A DNA stretch of 64,000 nucleotides from Anabaena cylindrica PCC 7122 (GCF_000317695.1 NC_019771.1:682001-746000), one strand, 5' to 3'. Positions 28,892-38,900 are shown, counted from the first letter of the stretch. The notes: a model not told the origin generated them from the sequence alone. Numbers and translations are program-made.

Positions 28892-30361
28892 TTACAAATT
28901 ATCTGATAAACCTACCGAAGCACTAACAGCCTCTGCGGCTTCCTCCCCTTCCAGCAATATCATCAAAGCGGCCATTTCCTTAGTCGCAATTCGCAACTTT
29001 TCCATAATCTCTGCTGCAATTATTTCCGGTTCAGGTAAATTATCCCCAGATTGCAAACTTTCATCCCGTAACCAAGAAATATCTAAATTCTCATTTCTCT
29101 TTTCAATATACTCCCGCGTAAAACAGCGAAAACGCCCATTTTCCCCCAAATCTACACGAAGACTATCACCATTAGCATCATCACCATAACACTGTTCAAA
29201 CTCAGCAAAATGATCACGAGTTAAAGGATAACGCTTACCAAAACTGGGCATATTTGTACGCATATCATAAAACCAAACATTTTTAGTGTTAGCTTTCTCC
29301 ATTGTCCCCCGCTGGAAAAATAACACATTCGTTTTCACACCTTGAGCATAAAAAATCCCAGTTGGTAGCCTTAAAATCGTGTGTAAATTACACTTATTCA
29401 TCAAATCAGCCCGAATAGACTTACCCTGTCCATCTTCAAACAGCACATTATCCGGCAAAACCACCGCAGCGCGTCCCCCTGGTTTGAGTGACCTGTAAAT
29501 GTGCTGCAAAAACCCCAATTGCTTGTTTGAGGTCGGAAAAGTAAAATCATCTCTCGAAGGCAGTCCACCGCCTTTTTTAGTGCCAAAGGGGGGATTTGTG
29601 AGAATGACATCAGCCTTAGCTAAACGCTGTCCTGTTGGACTCAGAGTATCACCTAAATCAACAGCCCCTTCAATACCGTGTAACATCATATTCATCAACA
29701 GCAAGCGGTGAGCATCCTGCACCAACTCCATGCCATAAAACGCCTGATGCTGCTGAAAAGATTGTAAGGCTTCTGGCCATTCAAACACATCATGATTTTG
29801 CCGAATATAGCGATCGCCGGCAATTAAAAACCCACCCGTACCCGCAGCAGGGTCTTGAATTAATTCTCCTGGTTGGGGCTTAATCAAAGTCACCATGCAA
29901 TCAATCAAAGGTCTAGGGGTGAAATACTGACCCGCACCAGATTTCTTTTCATCAGCGTTTTTCTGAAGTAACCCTTCATACAAATCACCAAACTCATCTC
30001 GATGCTCAGAAAACCAGTCCAATTCATCAATACTGGTAACAAGCTTTTTGAGAATGCGGGGTATTTTCAAAGAAGTTTGAGCATTAACAAAAATCGCCTG
30101 TACCCGTTGAGAAGAACTTTCAGAACCCAACATCAGTAACAGGGATCTATAAAATATCAGTTGTTCCGTTTCACCCTTACTAACCAAATCACCCCAGCGA
30201 TAACCCTCTGATAATTGCTTTTCAGCCCCCGTTTCCTGTGCCATCTTCAGGAATAGGAGATAGGTTAATTCTGTAACGTATTGTAGGTACGTAACGCCAT
30301 CATCTCGTAAAACATCGCATAGTTTCCAAAGCTTTTGAACAATATCAGAAGTAGCAGCCAT
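28892..30361 (-). CDS. hsdM: type I restriction-modification methyltransferase HsdM
   Basis: The 489-residue N6-adenine methyltransferase has an N-terminal HsdM helical domain (about 1-130), AdoMet motif I in QDPAAGTGGFLIAG, and catalytic motif IV NPPFGTKKGG. Length is normal. It belongs with hsdS (26327) and hsdR (31475) on the same strand. The toxin-antitoxin pair downstream and the DUF559 gene and repeats upstream have spread the operon out, so separate promoters are likely. Confidence 0.93.
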   Translation of the reverse strand: MAATSDIVQKLWKLCDVLRDDGVTYLQYVTELTYLLFLKMAQETGAEKQLSEGYRWGDLVSKGETEQLIFYRSLLLMLGSESSSQRVQAIFVNAQTSLKIPRILKKLVTSIDELDWFSEHRDEFGDLYEGLLQKNADEKKSGAGQYFTPRPLIDCMVTLIKPQPGELIQDPAAGTGGFLIAGDRYIRQNHDVFEWPEALQSFQQHQAFYGMELVQDAHRLLLMNMMLHGIEGAVDLGDTLSPTGQRLAKADVILTNPPFGTKKGGGLPSRDDFTFPTSNKQLGFLQHIYRSLKPGGRAAVVLPDNVLFEDGQGKSIRADLMNKCNLHTILRLPTGIFYAQGVKTNVLFFQRGTMEKANTKNVWFYDMRTNMPSFGKRYPLTRDHFAEFEQCYGDDANGDSLRVDLGENGRFRCFTREYIEKRNENLDISWLRDESLQSGDNLPEPEIIAAEIMEKLRIATKEMAALMILLEGEEAAEAVSASVGLSDNL

Positions 30362-30768
30362 AAATAGAAACCTATCGTGAATATATAAGTAATACCCCCC
30401 TTAGTCCCCCCTTGGAAAGGGGGGAAATAGAGAATCTTGTCCCCTCCCCTTGACAAGGGGAGGGTTAGGGAGGGGTAACTTCTTCTCCTTAGAAAGCCGG
30501 GAAATAGATAATACCTTTTACCAAACTTGGAAAGGGAGAAAATAAAGAATCTTATCCCCAATCTTCTTGGAAAGAGGGTGAAAAAGAATATATTCTTCTC
30601 CTTAGAAAGCCGGGAAATAGATAATACCTTTTACCAAACTTGGAAAGGGAGAAAATAAAGAATCTTGTCCCCAATCTTCTTGAAAAGGGGGGAAAAAAGA
30701 ATATATTCTTCGCCTTTGAAAAGGGGAGAAATAAAGAATCTTGTCCCCTCCCCTTTGCAAGGGGAGGG
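30362..30768. repeat. repeat-filled gap between hsdM and the DUF559 gene
   Basis: This 407-bp stretch contains no gene. A segment of about 95 bp beginning TTCTCCTTAGAAAGCCGGG occurs twice (about 30481-30574 and 30597-30690), and CCCCTCCC...GGGAGGG hairpins occur near 30390-30480 and 30740-30780. Both strands give spurious short frames with translated repeat sequence. Confidence 0.75.
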
Positions 30769-31149
30769 TTAGGGAGGGGTAACTTCTTTCAAAATACAAA
30801 CAACTTCCCTAATCTTATCCACCACACCATCAACATTTTGATAAACTTCCTGATTGGTAAATCGTAAAATCTTCGTACCTTTTGATTCCAAAAATACTTG
30901 ACGTTCCCAGTCATATTCTGGAATACCTTCTTGATAGTGACTATCGCCATCAATTTCTATAGCAAGTTTTAATTCACAAGAATAAAAATCAACTACAAAT
31001 CTGTCAATACTGTATTGTCTGCGAAATTTACAGCCTTCAACTTGTTGACTTCTAAGTTTTGCCCAAACTATTTTTTCGGCTGGGGGTATATTTTTTCTAA
31101 GAGTTTGTCGTTTTTGCTTTTCTGAGGTTTTGTTATACAGCTTTGTCAT
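30769..31149 (-). CDS. DUF559 (Vsr-like fold) nuclease-related protein
   Basis: The 126-residue protein is of the DUF559 type: RKNIPPAEKIVWAKLRSQQVEG at the start, then the conserved KFRRQYSIDRFVVDFY, LAIEIDGDSHY and GTKILRFTNQEV. The Asp of VDFY and the Glu of IEIDGD are in the positions of the PD-(D/E)XK/Vsr catalytic residues, so nicking or cleavage of DNA is plausible, though the substrate is unknown. Such genes often lie in restriction loci; here it sits between hsdM and hsdR on the same strand. Confidence 0.8.
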   Translation of the reverse strand: MTKLYNKTSEKQKRQTLRKNIPPAEKIVWAKLRSQQVEGCKFRRQYSIDRFVVDFYSCELKLAIEIDGDSHYQEGIPEYDWERQVFLESKGTKILRFTNQEVYQNVDGVVDKIREVVCILKEVTPP

Positions 31150-31197
31150 CAGTACTTTCTATGCTTATTTTTTTGAATGATCTCGTTTCTTTAATAG

Positions 31198-31465
31198 GGT
31201 TTACCCCTCCCTAACCCTCCCCTTGTAAAGGAGAGGGGACAAGATTACTTATTTAGAATTGATAATCTGGTAGATGGTATTTACCGTTTTCCTTATCAAG
31301 GGGAGGGGACAAGATTACTTATTTAGAATTGATAATCTAATAGATGGTATTTACCGTTTTCCTTATCAAGGGGAGGGGACAAGATTTTCTATTTTCCCCC
31401 TTGTGAAGAGGAGGGAACTAAATTTTCCGGTTTCCCCCTTTTCCAAGGGGGGACTAAGGGGGGTA
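31198..31465. repeat. 70-bp tandem repeat and G/C hairpins between DUF559 and hsdR
   Basis: A 70-bp unit beginning AAGATTACTTATTTAG is repeated in tandem from 31241 and 31311, and its first bases recur at 31381. Flanking blocks are the same CCCTCCCC/GGGGAGGG hairpin material seen on the other side of the DUF559 gene, so the small gene is bracketed by related repeats. No gene is seen. Confidence 0.7.
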
Positions 31466-31474
31466 AAAACGATA

Positions 31475-34400
31475 TCAAGCCACATTCCAAATACTCTCAT
31501 GAATCTGAATCACAATATTTTCTAAATCACCATCAAAAACCGTATTTAACCTATCAAATCCTCCACCTTGAGCCTTAAATTCCCCTTTATCCAAAGCTTC
31601 TCGATCAACGATTGTTTCCGCTTTTAGCTGTTTACCAATTCGTTCTAACCACTTGCGTTGAGGAGGTGTCCAAGGTTGACTGGCCAGGATTTTCTTCATC
31701 GCCCGATCTACCCTTTCTGTGTAGGGAATCAAAGCATCACCCAAAGTAGCTTGACGGATAAAGCCAATAATAGAAGCAGCAATATCTTCATTAGTGGTTT
31801 CTCGCCATGCAGTTTTGAGGTTAGTTTCTGTATATCCTGCGGTATCTAATCGCATTCGCAATTCCTTGAGTTGCGCCCTTGTTAACTCACGGGGACGCTG
31901 GGTAACAACTATCAAAGCGGGAATTTTATTCATATTTTCTAACAAGAAAGCCCTAAAACTATCTAAATAATCTTCTGGACGTTCAGCATTGCCATAACCC
32001 CGTTCAATTCCTATTAACTCATCACTATGACGGGAAACCAATATTGGTTTATTTCCACCATCTCGACGATCCAGAATTTGCGCTAATGTTTTTCTTTGTT
32101 CCCACCATTCCTTTACCTGTTGGGGTGTACTTTGTTTGAGATGGGAAACCATATTTGGTATTGGCATTCCTGCGATCGCTTCTAACTGTTCTTGACTATT
32201 AGCACTCAAATACCTGCGTTTGCGCTGAATTTTCGCCAGGAGTTGGTTAATGACTGTTTCTAAGGCATCAGGATTGTTGACTGTTTCCAACTCTTCTACC
32301 AATTGAGTAAAGGAAATATTGGGGTTAACTACCACAGGCTTCATACTCGAAACAGGTGCGATCGCTTCATATAATCGCACGGCATCGAAAATTTTAAACA
32401 CCTCTTTACCAATATCATGACAGAGGCGTGTAGCCCTTCCCAGCATTTGCTCGTAGAGAATCCGAGAATTGACTCGACGAATAAATACTAAATTACAAAT
32501 TGGCGGAACATCAATGCCTGTAGTGAGTAAGTCTACAGTAACGGCCACTTTCGGATTAACTTCATTACGAAACTTTCTAATTAACTCTAATGGCTTGTCG
32601 GCATTACCTGTAATTTTGACAATTGCATCATCTTCGACACTGCCATAGGTATCCTGAAAGGCTTGTTTAAGCTGGTTGACAACAATATCTGCATGACCAT
32701 CTGTAGCACAAAAAATCAAGGTTTTTTCTGGCAGTGATGGATCAATATGCTGTGCTAAAGCTTCACAAACAACTCGATTAAAATCTTCTGTAATTACTTT
32801 GCGGTTAAACTGTTCTACTTCAATTTTTACCTCATCTGGTGCATGAACTAAGTCAAGTTTCCCAGTTTGGGGATTGAAAAATTCCATCTCCTCCCCAGGG
32901 TTCCAAACCATCCCCTCTTCCGAAAGCTTTGTTCTAATTTGGAAAGGTGGTTCATGATCAATTAACCAACCATCTATCACCGCTTCTTTATAGCCGTAAG
33001 TATAAACAGGTTTACCAAAAATTTGTGTTGTGTGTAGGGCTGGAGTGGCTGTTAAACCAATCTTTACAGCGTCGAAATGCTCCAACACTCGACGGTATTT
33101 TGAGACGTAATCGTTAAAATCCCGAAATTCTATTTCGCGATCGCTCAATTCTCGATCTAGTAAATAGCCCCGGTGACACTCATCCACGACAATGCAATCA
33201 TACTGATCTGCCGTAATCACAGATGTACTGTCAGACGGGTAAAGAACTCGCTTTACCATGCCCTGCACTGTGGAAATATGAACTTTGGTATCCCGATCAA
33301 TTTCCGTGTCTTTTAAGCCCTTGATCTCGAAGATATCAGCGAAACTTTGCAGGTTCTCCATTCGGGAATCTTTAAAAGCGTTGTCAGTTTGTTCACCTAA
33401 CGCAGTGCGATCAACTAAAAATAAGATGCGTCGAAATCGCTTGGTTTTGAGTAAGCGATACACCAAAGCAATACAAGTTTTAGTTTTACCTGTGCCTGTT
33501 GCCATTGCTAACAGTAATACCCGGTTTTCCCTGGATAAGGCAGACTCTACAGCTTGAATGGCACGAATTTGATAATCACGTAATTGCAATCCATAGTTAA
33601 AGCCTTCTTGAGTTAAACGAGTATGTGCTTGGTCAATATCTTGAGACAGGGCATCTAGTAAGCCTTGAGGACTGTACCATGTGGAAAGACACACCCGCAG
33701 ATTAGTGGGACGACGCAAATCACAGAACCAAATCCCACTTTTGGTTTGAAGTTGCTGTAAGTATGGCCTGCCGTTGGTAGCAAAAACAAAGGGAACTTTA
33801 TATTTATTCCCAGAACCACTAGAAAAAATTTCTCCTTCAATTTGGAAACCTTCACTGTAGCGTTTTGCTTGGTTTAATGCCCCTTCAGAAACATCTTTAC
33901 TTTGACGCTTGGCTTCCACTACTCCTACAATCTGCAAGCCACAGAATAAGGCATAGTCAGCGCGTCCATTTGCTGTAGGATATTCTGCGATCGCTAAATT
34001 TCTTCCCTTTTGAGGACGGACACCATTTTGATAAGTTAATGCTTCTGAATCTGCTTCCCATTTAGCAGCTTGCAGTTGAGCATCAATGAGTTTCCGTGTT
34101 TCTCTCTCATCCAGAAGCACATCACTTTCAGAAATCTGAGCTTGGGTAATGGTTTGCTGAATTGTTTGTTGGGATTTTTTCTTAGCTTGAGCTTGAATTT
34201 CATTCAGGTGATTTAACACTTCCTGAATTTTGGACTCTGCTTCCCGTGCTAAATCCTCTGCAACTATCCGACGCTGGGCTTCTATTTCTGCCAGTGTTTG
34301 GGCTAATTCAACCGCCGAAAGTTTTTCTTTGACCTCATCTCGCAAGCGTGCTAACTCGGCTTTAAGAGATTCTGTTTCTATTTTTGGATCAGGTGGGGGA

Positions 34401-34843
34401 ATAAATGGATCTGGGGCAAAATTAGGATTTTTGGTAAATACTCGATGAAACCAAATCCCTAACACACGAGCATATTTCAGGCCACTTAAAGCGGTGCGGT
34501 GATTTCCTGAAAGTTCATGTGTTGCTGTGTTGCCAATTTTACGTAGTTCATGGAATAGTCTATCAACTTCTCCCTTGAGTAATCCGCGATCGCGCAAACG
34601 ATTGAGCAAATCAATCTGTTTTTCATTCTCTAACTCATACAGTCCAATATTAGCTGCTGCTAACTGCGCCAGCAATTCACCAAACTGCCGCAATTTAATC
34701 AAACAGGTGTTGGGATCATCTGCAAAATATCGCTCGGCTAGAGTCGCTAATCGAACCAGTTGTATGTCGTGGACTGCAAGGAATGAGAAGTTTAATGACT
34801 CTGGCATACTGGCTTTTGAGAGAATCTGTCCAGTTAGTTTCAA
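31475..34843 (-). CDS. hsdR: type I restriction endonuclease subunit HsdR (first system)
   Basis: The 1122-residue motor and nuclease subunit has an N-terminal DUF4145-like helical domain (about 1-120), a coiled coil (about 155-225), and a PD-(D/E)XK nuclease with GRADYALFCGLQIVGVVEAKRQS. The translocase follows, with Walker A MATGTGKTKT and the DEAD-type box VVDECHRGY. C-terminal helical domains bind HsdM. It cuts unmodified DNA at a distance after ATP-driven translocation. Its start is only about 255 bp from the CAST left end, with a truncated repeat between them. Confidence 0.93.
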   Translation of the reverse strand: MKLTGQILSKASMPESLNFSFLAVHDIQLVRLATLAERYFADDPNTCLIKLRQFGELLAQLAAANIGLYELENEKQIDLLNRLRDRGLLKGEVDRLFHELRKIGNTATHELSGNHRTALSGLKYARVLGIWFHRVFTKNPNFAPDPFIPPPDPKIETESLKAELARLRDEVKEKLSAVELAQTLAEIEAQRRIVAEDLAREAESKIQEVLNHLNEIQAQAKKKSQQTIQQTITQAQISESDVLLDERETRKLIDAQLQAAKWEADSEALTYQNGVRPQKGRNLAIAEYPTANGRADYALFCGLQIVGVVEAKRQSKDVSEGALNQAKRYSEGFQIEGEIFSSGSGNKYKVPFVFATNGRPYLQQLQTKSGIWFCDLRRPTNLRVCLSTWYSPQGLLDALSQDIDQAHTRLTQEGFNYGLQLRDYQIRAIQAVESALSRENRVLLLAMATGTGKTKTCIALVYRLLKTKRFRRILFLVDRTALGEQTDNAFKDSRMENLQSFADIFEIKGLKDTEIDRDTKVHISTVQGMVKRVLYPSDSTSVITADQYDCIVVDECHRGYLLDRELSDREIEFRDFNDYVSKYRRVLEHFDAVKIGLTATPALHTTQIFGKPVYTYGYKEAVIDGWLIDHEPPFQIRTKLSEEGMVWNPGEEMEFFNPQTGKLDLVHAPDEVKIEVEQFNRKVITEDFNRVVCEALAQHIDPSLPEKTLIFCATDGHADIVVNQLKQAFQDTYGSVEDDAIVKITGNADKPLELIRKFRNEVNPKVAVTVDLLTTGIDVPPICNLVFIRRVNSRILYEQMLGRATRLCHDIGKEVFKIFDAVRLYEAIAPVSSMKPVVVNPNISFTQLVEELETVNNPDALETVINQLLAKIQRKRRYLSANSQEQLEAIAGMPIPNMVSHLKQSTPQQVKEWWEQRKTLAQILDRRDGGNKPILVSRHSDELIGIERGYGNAERPEDYLDSFRAFLLENMNKIPALIVVTQRPRELTRAQLKELRMRLDTAGYTETNLKTAWRETTNEDIAASIIGFIRQATLGDALIPYTERVDRAMKKILASQPWTPPQRKWLERIGKQLKAETIVDREALDKGEFKAQGGGFDRLNTVFDGDLENIVIQIHESIWNVA

Positions 34844-34978
34844 GTTGTCTCAAATAACCTAATCAAGACTCCTCTTGTTGTAGGTTGCCCAAATTAACTT
34901 AGTCATAGTCTAGCAGTAATTCAAGTCTCATAATATACATCTAACTAAAAATTTGGAAAATATTATTAATCTGTGAAT

Positions 34979-35097
34979 ATATAGCAATTCCCAAGCTCAT
35001 GAAATACACCCCACCCGTGCTGTCGCGCACCGTAGCCTTACCAAGGGGAGGATTGGGGAGGGGTAATTTTGTATCTAACTAGAGTGAGAAAGGCTAT
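34979..35097 (-). repeat. family A palindromic repeat abutting the transposon left end
   Basis: Inverted-orientation copy starting ATATAGCAATTCCC. Its far end reads GAAAGGCTAT and is met directly by the CAST terminus TGTACG, so the last base or bases of the repeat's GCTATA terminus are missing. The CAST thus abuts the terminus of this repeat. Confidence 0.8.
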
Positions 35098-35305
35098 TGT
35101 ACGTTCGCAAATTAAATGTCGCTTTTCGCAAATTAGTGTCGCAACTGCTTTTAAGGACTAAAACCTTTATTCTATAAGCATCATAAGCTATTTACCCCTA
35201 CAAAAGACTAAGTTACCTAATTCGCATATTGTATGTCGTAAAACCTGGTTTCGCAAATTAAATGTCGTTTGTTAAGAATTTGGTATTTTGCAAATTAGAT
35301 GTCGC
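35098..35305 (+). other. CAST left end with five TnsB-type sites
   Basis: The terminus TGTACG is followed by repeated TnsB-type sites at 35104-35122, 35125-35142, 35221-35238, 35250-35267 and 35287-35305, each close to TTCGCAAATTAAATGTCGC. The first two are nearly contiguous and match the outer pair at the right end. tnsB begins 42-60 bp after the last site, so TnsB binding may also regulate its own promoter (inference). Confidence 0.9.
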
Positions 35306-35346
35306 ATTTTTGAGTAATTCATGGTACATTAGTACCTTAATTATTC

Positions 35347-37230
35347 ATGAGTGGGTTTCACTCTATGGCAGACGAAGAATTTGAATTTACTGAAGGAACG
35401 ACGCAAGTTCCAGATGCTATTTTGCTTGACAAGAGTAATTTTGTGGTAGATCCATCCCAAATTATTCTGGCAACGTCGGATAGACATAAACTGACATTTA
35501 ATCTAATCCAGTGGCTTGCTGAATCTCCCAACCGCACTATTAAGTCTCAGAGAAAACAGGCAGTTGCAAATACCCTTGATGTTTCTACTCGCCAGGTGGA
35601 ACGTCTTCTCAAGCAATACGATGAAGACAAGTTAAGAGAGACAGCAGGAATAGAACGAGCCGATAAGGGAAAATATCGAGTTAGCGAATATTGGCAAAAC
35701 TTCATCACAACAATCTATGAAAAGAGTCTGAAAGAAAAACATCCAATATCACCAGCATCCATAGTTCGTGAAGTGAAGCGACACGCAATTGTGGATCTTG
35801 AACTTAAGCTAGGAGAATATCCTCATCAAGCCACTGTTTATAGAATTTTAGATCCTTTAATCGAGCAACAGAAACGGAAAACAAGAGTTAGAAATCCGGG
35901 TTCGGGATCTTGGATGACAGTAGTAACACGAGATGGAGAGTTACTTAGGGCTGACTTTAGTAACCAAATTATTCAGTGTGACCATACTAAATTGGATGTT
36001 CGCATAGTTGATAATCATGGCAATTTACTGTCTGATCGTCCTTGGCTAACTACTATTGTGGATACTTTTTCAAGCTGTGTTGTTGGTTTTCGCTTATGGA
36101 TTAAACAACCCGGTTCTACAGAGGTGGCTTTAGCTTTAAGACACGCTATTTTACCTAAAAACTACCCTGAAGATTATCAACTTAATAAGTCTTGGGATGT
36201 ATGTGGACACCCCTATCAATATTTTTTTACTGATGGTGGTAAAGATTTTCGCTCAAAACATCTCAAAGCTATTGGTAAGAAATTAGGATTTCAGTGTGAA
36301 TTACGCGATCGCCCACCGGAAGGTGGTATTGTGGAACGGATTTTCAAAACTATTAATACTCAAGTTCTCAAAGAGTTACCTGGTTATACAGGGGCAAATG
36401 TTCAGGAACGCCCAGAAAATGCAGAGAAAGAAGCCTGTTTAACTATTCAGGATTTGGATAAGATTCTCGCTAGTTTCTTTTGTGATATCTATAATCACGA
36501 GCCTTATCCTAAAGAGCCTCGTGATACGAGATTTGAACGCTGGTTTAAGGGTATGGGAGGAAAACTACCTGAACCTTTGGATGAGCGAGAATTAGATATT
36601 TGTTTGATGAAAGAAGCCCAACGAGTTGTTCAAGCTCATGGATCTATTCAATTTGAAAACCTGATTTATCGGGGAGAATTTCTCAAAGCACATAAAGGTG
36701 AATATGTAACGCTGAGATATGATCCAGATCATATCCTGAGTTTATATATCTACAGTGGTGAAACTGATGATAATGCAGGAGAATTTTTGGGTTATGCTCA
36801 TGCCGTTAATATGGATACCCATGATTTAAGTATAGAAGAATTAAAAGCCCTGAATAAAGAGAGAAGTAATGCTCGTAAGGAGCATTTTAACTATGATGCT
36901 TTATTAGCATTGGGTAAACGTAAAGAACTTGTAGAGGAACGGAAAGAGGATAAAAAGGCAAAAAGAAACTCAGAACAAAAGCGTCTCCGTTCTGCATCCA
37001 AGAAAAATTCCAATGTTATTGAACTACGCAAAAGTAGGACTTCCAAATCTTTGAAGAAACAAGAAAATCAGGAAGTTTTACCAGAGAGAATTTCCAGGGA
37101 AGAAATCAAGCTTGAGAAGATAGAACAGCAACCACAGGAAAATCTATCAGCTTCACCTAACACTCAAGAAGAAGAGAGACATAAGTTAGTTTTCTCTAAC
37201 CGTCAAAAAAATTTGAACAAGATTTGGTAA
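35347..37230 (+). CDS. tnsB: V-K CAST transposase TnsB
   Basis: The 627-residue DDE recombinase (Mu/Tn7 TnsB-like) joins transposon ends to the target. N-terminal winged-helix DNA-binding domains (about 60-190) precede the RNase H-fold core, with the triad Asp212 (QCDHTKLD), Asp296 (FFTDGGKDF) and Glu330 (GGIVERIFKT). The C-terminal region (about 520-627) is basic and ends with the NRQKNLNKIW hook expected to contact TnsC. ATG 35347 gives six extra residues; ATG 35365 (MADEEFEF) is the start I recall for AcTnsB and is equally likely. It is followed by tnsC after 3 bp. Confidence 0.95.
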   Translation: MSGFHSMADEEFEFTEGTTQVPDAILLDKSNFVVDPSQIILATSDRHKLTFNLIQWLAESPNRTIKSQRKQAVANTLDVSTRQVERLLKQYDEDKLRETAGIERADKGKYRVSEYWQNFITTIYEKSLKEKHPISPASIVREVKRHAIVDLELKLGEYPHQATVYRILDPLIEQQKRKTRVRNPGSGSWMTVVTRDGELLRADFSNQIIQCDHTKLDVRIVDNHGNLLSDRPWLTTIVDTFSSCVVGFRLWIKQPGSTEVALALRHAILPKNYPEDYQLNKSWDVCGHPYQYFFTDGGKDFRSKHLKAIGKKLGFQCELRDRPPEGGIVERIFKTINTQVLKELPGYTGANVQERPENAEKEACLTIQDLDKILASFFCDIYNHEPYPKEPRDTRFERWFKGMGGKLPEPLDERELDICLMKEAQRVVQAHGSIQFENLIYRGEFLKAHKGEYVTLRYDPDHILSLYIYSGETDDNAGEFLGYAHAVNMDTHDLSIEELKALNKERSNARKEHFNYDALLALGKRKELVEERKEDKKAKRNSEQKRLRSASKKNSNVIELRKSRTSKSLKKQENQEVLPERISREEIKLEKIEQQPQENLSASPNTQEEERHKLVFSNRQKNLNKIW

Positions 37231-37233
37231 ATT

Positions 37234-38085
37234 ATGGCGCAACCTCAACTTGCAACTCAATCTATTGTTGAAGTCCTAGCCCCAAGGTTAGACATCAAAG
37301 CTCAAATTGCTAAAACTATTGATATTGAAGAGATTTTTAGAGCTTGTTTTATCACTACTGATCGGGCTTCGGAATGCTTCAGATGGTTAGATGAATTGCG
37401 TATTCTCAAACAATGTGGTCGAATCATTGGACCAAGAAATGTGGGAAAAAGCAGAGCCGCGCTTCACTATCGAGATGAGGATAAAAAACGAGTTTCCTAT
37501 GTAAAGGCTTGGTCTGCATCGAGTTCTAAGCGGCTATTTTCACAAATCCTGAAGGATATTAATCATGCTGCACCAACAGGTAAACGACAGGATTTACGTC
37601 CAAGATTAGCGGGTAGTCTGGAACTATTTGGATTGGAATTGGTGATTATAGATAATGCGGAAAATCTTCAAAAAGAAGCACTGCTAGACTTGAAACAACT
37701 TTTTGAAGAGTGTAATGTTCCTATTGTTTTAGCTGGAGGTAAGGAGTTAGATGATCTTTTACACGATTGTGATTTGTTGACTAATTTCCCAACACTCTAT
37801 GAGTTTGAACGGTTGGAATATGATGATTTCAAAAAAACATTAACTACAATTGAATTGGATGTTTTATCTCTTCCAGAAGCATCTAATTTAGCTGAGGGCA
37901 ATATTTTTGAGATTTTAGCAGTTAGTACAGAAGCACGAATGGGAATTTTAATCAAGATACTAACTAAGGCTGTTTTACATTCTCTCAAAAATGGATTTCA
38001 CCGAGTTGATGAAAGTATTTTAGAAAAAATTGCTAGTCGTTATGGCACAAAATATATTCCTCTCAAAAACAGAAATAGGGATTGA
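37234..38085 (+). CDS. tnsC: V-K CAST AAA+ ATPase TnsC
   Basis: The 283-residue AAA+ regulator polymerises on DNA at the Cas12k-marked target and recruits TnsB. Walker A is GPRNVGKSRA (about residue 66) and Walker B LVIIDNAENL (about 136). It is of the short V-K size, without the long tails of Tn7 TnsC. It starts 3 bp after the tnsB stop, and its last 44 bases overlap the tniQ start, so the three genes form one translationally coupled operon. Confidence 0.95.
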   Translation: MAQPQLATQSIVEVLAPRLDIKAQIAKTIDIEEIFRACFITTDRASECFRWLDELRILKQCGRIIGPRNVGKSRAALHYRDEDKKRVSYVKAWSASSSKRLFSQILKDINHAAPTGKRQDLRPRLAGSLELFGLELVIIDNAENLQKEALLDLKQLFEECNVPIVLAGGKELDDLLHDCDLLTNFPTLYEFERLEYDDFKKTLTTIELDVLSLPEASNLAEGNIFEILAVSTEARMGILIKILTKAVLHSLKNGFHRVDESILEKIASRYGTKYIPLKNRNRD

Positions 38086-38596
38086 TGAAGATGATGAAAT
38101 TCGCCCAAAGTTAGGCTATGTTGAACCTTATGAGGAGGAGAGTATTAGTCATTATCTAGGGCGTTTGCGACGGTTTAAGGCTAACAGCCTACCGTCAGGA
38201 TACTCTTTGGGAAAAATTGCTGGACTCGGTGCAATGATTTCACGTTGGGAGAAGCTTTATTTCAATCCTTTTCCTACTCTACAAGAGTTGGAGGCTTTGT
38301 CCTCTGTGGTGGGAGTTAATGCAGATAGATTAATAGAAATGCTCCCCTCTCAGGGAATGACGATGAAGCCTAGACCAATTAGGTTATGTGGGGCTTGTTA
38401 TGCAGAATCTCCTTGTCATCGGATTGAGTGGCAGTGTAAGGATAGAATGAAATGCGATCGCCACAATTTACGTTTATTAATAAAATGTACTAATTGTGAA
38501 ACTCCTTTCCCGATTCCCGCAGATTGGGTTAAAGGTCAATGTCCTCATTGTTCCCTGCCTTTTGCAAAGATGGCGAAAAGGCAAAGGCGTGATTAG
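38042..38596 (+). CDS. tniQ: V-K CAST target-selection protein TniQ
   Basis: The 184-residue short TniQ caps the TnsC filament and contacts the Cas12k-tracrRNA complex. It has the TniQ N-terminal signature PYEEESISHYLGRLRR and two Cys-rich zinc-binding clusters (LCGACYAESPCHR; CTNC ... CPHC). I chose ATG 38042 (MAQNIF) over the upstream in-frame ATG at 38030, since family members begin near the fold. It overlaps tnsC by 44 bp in another frame. Confidence 0.93.
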   Translation: MAQNIFLSKTEIGIDEDDEIRPKLGYVEPYEEESISHYLGRLRRFKANSLPSGYSLGKIAGLGAMISRWEKLYFNPFPTLQELEALSSVVGVNADRLIEMLPSQGMTMKPRPIRLCGACYAESPCHRIEWQCKDRMKCDRHNLRLLIKCTNCETPFPIPADWVKGQCPHCSLPFAKMAKRQRRD

Positions 38597-38714
38597 ATTG
38601 TGGGAATAAGGCCATTATTACAGAGTGCTTTGCAATTCTTACGGAGAGATTTGCGATCGCACCTCAGTTACAAACAAGAAAGAGATGTGAACACCACGGA
38701 AATTAAATGAAGTG

Positions 38715-38900
38715 ATGGCGCGATCGCGTGTTAGGAACAAAGATTTAGCTAAAGCGTTAGAAATAATTGAAAATGCTGATGTACAAGTTTTCTGGGGATA
38801 TGCCCTTTTAGGAGATCGCATCAGTAACTTTGTTCCCAAGCCAATGCGCGACTGCAACGGTGAAGAAATTCTGCGGTCATTTACGATTTTACCTGAGTAA
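38715..38900 (+). CDS. small hypothetical protein in CAST cargo
   Basis: A 61-residue frame begins at ATG 38715 (a GTG lies one codon earlier). The N-terminal half is basic and helical (MARSRVRNKDLAKALEII), the rest mixed. I recognise no family. It is 118 bp after tniQ and before a strong hairpin terminator at 39065, so it may be co-transcribed with the transposition genes. Coding status is plausible but unproven. Confidence 0.4.
   Translation: MARSRVRNKDLAKALEIIENADVQVFWGYALLGDRISNFVPKPMRDCNGEEILRSFTILPE

Noticed and set aside
30265..30867. Several 65-98 codon frames around the hsdM start and repeats
   Set aside because: They are translations of CCCTCCCC-type repeats in different frames with no conserved pattern.
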